A stretch of 7,643 nucleotides of DNA, from contig DETG01000075.1 in NCBI GenBank assembly GCA_002361535.1, positions 1 through 7,643 of the forward strand. Reading direction: 5' to 3'. Source of the stretch: Prevotella sp. UBA3294 (lineage in GTDB: Bacteria; Bacteroidota; Bacteroidia; Bacteroidales; Bacteroidaceae). Positions 4,721 to 7,643 of the stretch are shown here, one piece after another; position 1 is the first letter of the stretch, and each line of letters opens with the position of its first letter. The translations under genes and the position numbers were made by a program. The notes beneath the pieces were generated by a model. It was given only the letters and a program-made list of their open reading frames with translations, did not search any database and was not told where the DNA came from.

Positions 4721-7140
4721 TCTGATACGTTCCATGAGCGGATGGTCTTAGATTTTCCTTGTTTGATCTTTAACGTATGGGTTATCCCATGACAAGAGAG
4801 CGTAATGGGAATATTCCCACCGGATCGGTTGAACACAGTCACTTCCACCATCTTTCCATCACGCCACCTCATCGATATTTCGTAGCCTCCCCGGGCACAA
4901 AGTCCTGAAACTCGTCCTGATGACCATGCCCTGGGCAGAGCGGGCAGCAACTCGATAGAGCACTGTTTAGACAACGCATCGTACCGGCTCTGCAGCAGCA
5001 TCTCACAGACACCCGCGGTACCACCGAAGTTCCCATCGATCTGGAAAGGCGGATGAGCATCAAAGAGGTTGGGATAGGTACCGCCCCCATGATGATAGTC
5101 GGGCGAACGGTCACCTTCTGGTGCCACCGCCCTGAGCAGACGGCGATAGACCTGATAGGCTTTCTCCCCATCGTGTAGCCGTGCCCACAAGTTGATGCGC
5201 CATCCCGTGCTCCATCCTGTCGTCTCGTCACCTTTCTGGATAAGCGTCTGGCGGGCAGCCTCCTGCAGTTCAGGTTGTGTCAGGTGACATCCCGGGTACA
5301 GTCCTATCAGGTGACTCTGGTGGCGATGGTGTGGATCTCTGTCATTCCAGTCGTAGTACCATTCGTTTAAGTCTCCCTGCCGACCGATGGTATAAGGATG
5401 GAGACGTTCTACAGTATTTTTGTATGCAGGAATCGCAGTGCCGCACACCGAACTGGCGGCATGGCAGTTCAGCAGTAGTTCTCGGATGATGGCCAGATCG
5501 GCAGTGCCGCCATAACAGGTCACACCATGATATCCCCTGTCGTTGACGTATTCATTCTCTGGAGAGGTGCTGGGTGCCGTGATCAGCTCACCCTTTTTCT
5601 TGGGATTCTCTATGAGCCAGTCGGTGCAGAACGCAGCAGCCCCTGTCATCAACGGCGCAGCCACCTCTTCAAGGTATTTCTTATCCTGCGTGAACAGGAA
5701 TCTCTCCCACAACGTGTTCACCAGCCATGCGCCTCCCATGTTCCAGTTGGCCCACATCGGACTCTCATTCTTCTCACCCACTGGATTCGTCATAGCCCAG
5801 ATATCCGAGTTATGACTGCTGCACCAGCCACGGTCAATCCCGTAGTAATTCTTCGCCGTATATCGTCCGTTCTCCGAGAGTGCCTTGATGAAATCATCCA
5901 ACGGCACAGCCATCTCAGCGAGATTGGCCGTGAAGGCGGGCCAGTAGTTCTCCTCTAAGTTGATGTTCACGGTGTAGTTGCCGCGCCACGGTGACCATTT
6001 ATGCGGGGTCCACAGTCCCTGCAGGTTCGCAGGAACGCCCGGTGTGCGTGAGCAGCTGATGAGCAGATAACGCCCGTATTGGAAGTAGAGCGTCTCCAAG
6101 TAAGTACTCTGATGGCCGTTGCTGTAGGCTTTGAGAAGTTCGTCAGTGGTCATGGCTTCCGACTCATAGTCGTCGGAAAGGCTGAAGGTGCGCCCCGCCA
6201 CCGTCTGTTCCGTGCGTTCGCCTAATTCCAACTGCACCCTCGAATAGAACTGCCGGTAGTCGTTGATATGCCGCTCCCGCAATTGCGGCCACGTATAGTT
6301 CACTAAATGCCAGGCCATGTCTGCCGCATCGTTGATATAGTCGGCTCCCTCACTGACCGGATGTTTGTCGTAGCCGTTGAAGCTGGTGGCATTCACAAAA
6401 TACAGAACAGCCTCATCCACTGCCCGCAGCTGTAAGGTACTGTCGGATACCGTCACGCTGCCCCCCTTGTTCACGACACGCAGGATGGAGCAGAAATGGA
6501 TGCTGTTCTTCTCGTCACCAATGGCATGTCCCAGCATGGTCAGCTGGTTCTGACTGGCCTTGACATGATGAGGCACCTGCGAGGTGAGTCTGAGGTTGAC
6601 ATTGATTGCCTTTCCTTGATTGGCAGAGAGTCGCACAGCAATCATCTTGTCGGGATTCGATGCCAGATATTCGCGCTGATAGCGCACGCCGTCACGCATG
6701 TAGATCATCTGTGCCACAGCACTGTCGAGACTCAGTGTACGATAGTAGCCTTCGATGGCCCCTTTGTTGCAGTCATCGATATACAGCATGCCCAACGGCT
6801 GGTAGAACTGTGAGTTATGTCCCTGTACATAGTGTTGCAACGAATCTGCCAAGGCATAGTCCTCCTCGAACAATGCCTGTCTGATCTTAGGGATCCATTG
6901 GGAAGCCCCCGCATCCTCGTTACGGTCAACGGGCTGTCCTGTCCACAAGGTGATATCGTTCAGATACAAAGAGTCCGTATTCGCCCCACCATAGAGCAGA
7001 GCGCCTATCTTTCCGTTCCCGATGGGCAACGACTCCTCAAAGTAACGTGCCGGCCGGTCATATTGCAGCACCATGGGCTGCTGAGCAATGGCAGCCAGTG
7101 ACATCACCAGGAGTACCAGTTCTGAGAATAAGCATTTCAT
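4717..7140 (-). CDS. GH95 family alpha-L-fucosidase, secreted/periplasmic
   Basis: This inverting glycoside hydrolase is expected to release terminal alpha-1,2-linked L-fucose from host glycans or plant xyloglucan; some GH95 members act on alpha-L-galactose instead. The 807 residues match the usual family length. A signal peptide (MKCLFSELVLLVMSLAAIAQ, cut probably after AIA) implies export to the periplasm or surface. The N-terminal beta domain starts with ESLPIGNGKIGALLYGG and WTGQP; an (alpha/alpha)6 catalytic barrel covers about 290-700, with a C-terminal beta domain after it. Residues equivalent to those of Bifidobacterium AfcA are present: Asn392 and Asn394 (NIN of YTVNINLEENYWPAF), the general acid Glu528 in SPEN, and Asp702 in QIDGNFGG. 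The ATG at 7140 is preferred over the GTG one codon upstream. It has its own promoter, and its stop overlaps the start of an AraC-type regulator. No SusC/SusD pair is visible. Confidence 0.96.
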   Translation of the reverse strand: MKCLFSELVLLVMSLAAIAQQPMVLQYDRPARYFEESLPIGNGKIGALLYGGANTDSLYLNDITLWTGQPVDRNEDAGASQWIPKIRQALFEEDYALADSLQHYVQGHNSQFYQPLGMLYIDDCNKGAIEGYYRTLSLDSAVAQMIYMRDGVRYQREYLASNPDKMIAVRLSANQGKAINVNLRLTSQVPHHVKASQNQLTMLGHAIGDEKNSIHFCSILRVVNKGGSVTVSDSTLQLRAVDEAVLYFVNATSFNGYDKHPVSEGADYINDAADMAWHLVNYTWPQLRERHINDYRQFYSRVQLELGERTEQTVAGRTFSLSDDYESEAMTTDELLKAYSNGHQSTYLETLYFQYGRYLLISCSRTPGVPANLQGLWTPHKWSPWRGNYTVNINLEENYWPAFTANLAEMAVPLDDFIKALSENGRYTAKNYYGIDRGWCSSHNSDIWAMTNPVGEKNESPMWANWNMGGAWLVNTLWERFLFTQDKKYLEEVAAPLMTGAAAFCTDWLIENPKKKGELITAPSTSPENEYVNDRGYHGVTCYGGTADLAIIRELLLNCHAASSVCGTAIPAYKNTVERLHPYTIGRQGDLNEWYYDWNDRDPHHRHQSHLIGLYPGCHLTQPELQEAARQTLIQKGDETTGWSTGWRINLWARLHDGEKAYQVYRRLLRAVAPEGDRSPDYHHGGGTYPNLFDAHPPFQIDGNFGGTAGVCEMLLQSRYDALSKQCSIELLPALPRAWSSGRVSGLCARGGYEISMRWRDGKMVEVTVFNRSGGNIPITLSCHGITHTLKIKQGKSKTIRSWNVSE

Positions 7141-7147
7141 CACTATC

Positions 7148-7174
7148 CACTATATTTTTCTTGCAAATATAGTG
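7148..7174. promoter_or_regulatory. 10-bp perfect inverted repeat over the -7 box and start site of the fucosidase promoter
   Basis: CACTATATTT (7148-7157) and AAATATAGTG (7165-7174) are exact reverse complements separated by 7 nt. The element covers the whole -7 box and the predicted transcription start, where a bound dimer would block RNA polymerase. AraC proteins usually bind direct repeats, so the downstream AraC protein is not necessarily the partner. Operator function is inferred. Confidence 0.5.
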
Positions 7175-7194
7175 TTTTTTTGTGATATGACAAA
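7164..7194 (-). promoter_or_regulatory. Bacteroidetes-type promoter for the fucosidase-regulator unit
   Basis: On the minus strand TTTG (7194-7191) is followed after 19 nt by TATATTTG (7171-7164), an exact fit to TTTG-N19-21-TAnnTTTG. Transcription would start near 7157, leaving a leader of roughly 15 nt before the ATG at 7140. This indicates transcription independent of the upstream membrane-protein gene. Confidence 0.78.
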
Positions 7195-7217
7195 CCTTTC
7201 ATCCCATAAAATGCGCA

Positions 7218-7604
7218 TTAATGACCTACCATGCTGATCCATACGTCATGACCAAGGGTATTAAAGAACAGGAGAATGAGCAGTGCCAGCACCACCTCCA
7301 CAACATGTCTGTTCCAGTAAACCACAGCCGTCAGCGAGGCCGCTATCATGGCCAGTACCGCCGGGAACATCGGAAGGAAGTTTCTCCATACGACAAAGAC
7401 GAAGACAAGCGACACCACGAGCAGGACAACCATCATATCCATGATGACCATGATTCCCTCCGACACCGATGGCTTCAGCCACTGTAAGACAAACCAGGTA
7501 AACACTGCGAAGCAGAGGGTTGCCATCCAACCGGTAAGAACCAAGGAGAGGCTGGTCGTCCAGCAGGTCAAGAGATAGAGAAGGGCGGTAGCGATAGCCA
7601 CCAT
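7218..7604 (-). CDS. Small multi-spanning inner-membrane protein, unrecognised
   Basis: This 128-residue, very hydrophobic protein belongs to no family I recognise. About five membrane helices are predictable by eye: residues 2-20 (VAIATALLYLL...), 22-43 (LTGWMATLCFAVFTWFVLQWL), 51-72 (IMVIMDMMVVLLVVSLVFVFVVW), 76-95 (MFPAVLAMIAASLTAVVYW) and 101-121 (VEVVLALLILLFFNTLGHDVW). The short loop KPSVSEG and the WRN and WNRHV junctions carry the few charges. The start is taken at the ATG at 7604; a TTG directly before it is possible, and a stop ten codons above the TTG limits further extension. A neighbouring frame from the window edge ends with TAA at 7612, only 7 nt before this ATG, so an upstream gene of the same unit may finish here. 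The fucosidase downstream has its own promoter in the 77-nt gap. Confidence 0.75.
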   Translation of the reverse strand: MVAIATALLYLLTCWTTSLSLVLTGWMATLCFAVFTWFVLQWLKPSVSEGIMVIMDMMVVLLVVSLVFVFVVWRNFLPMFPAVLAMIAASLTAVVYWNRHVVEVVLALLILLFFNTLGHDVWISMVGH

Positions 7605-7643
7605 CAAATACTTACTTGTTTTTATTACTGTCCGCTAAACCAT

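Noticed and set aside
4274..4792. 172-codon open frame on the plus strand opposite the AraC-type gene.
   Set aside because: It is antisense to a well-supported regulator and the fucosidase end; the translation is low in recognisable structure and has no promoter match.
7612..7643. Possible C-terminal end (GLADSNKNK then stop) of a gene entering from the right edge on the minus strand.
   Set aside because: Only ten codons are visible, and all three frames reach a stop within 32 bases, so the true frame cannot be chosen from this window.

Overview
The window looks like chromosomal DNA from a Bacteroidales bacterium, most likely of the Prevotella group. The evidence is two promoters that fit the Bacteroidetes sigma consensus (TTTG, 19-20 nt, TAnnTTTG), starts preceded by A-rich sequence instead of strong Shine-Dalgarno sites, a DUF3109 protein, a Bacteroidales-type AraC regulator and a secreted GH95 fucosidase. 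The genus is inferred from general familiarity, not from a search.

Layout. (1) 1-357, plus: the last 118 codons of cofactor-independent phosphoglycerate mutase. (2) 358-746: not empty. It holds a perfect 19-bp inverted repeat (398-445) flanked by near-identical 14-base direct repeats. On the minus strand there is a tiny lipoprotein gene (424-597) whose last six residues and stop codon lie inside the inverted repeat, so it may be a gene cut short by a small repeat element. An 18-bp perfect palindrome lies next to the following promoter. (3) 747-3800, plus: a promoter, then a HerA/YjgR-like ATPase (DUF853), uracil-DNA glycosylase 6 nt downstream, and a cysteine-rich DUF3109 protein after a 77-nt gap that contains a 9-bp tandem repeat. 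(4) 3857-7194, minus: a two-gene unit. A strong-consensus promoter drives a periplasmic GH95 alpha-L-fucosidase, and an AraC-family regulator follows with a 4-nt ATGA overlap. A 10-bp inverted repeat covers the -7 box. (5) 7218-7604, minus: an unrecognised small multi-spanning membrane protein, near the end of a unit that enters from the right edge.

How the genes fit together. The phosphoglycerate mutase, glycosylase and DUF3109 genes are housekeeping or conserved genes. The fucosidase and regulator form a compact unit for capturing host- or plant-derived fucose, without SusC/SusD partners in view. The ATPase and glycosylase are probably cotranscribed. No phage, CRISPR, tRNA or rRNA genes were seen, and no clearly new multi-gene system is present. 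The most unusual material is the 358-750 intergenic region and the two palindromes placed on promoters.
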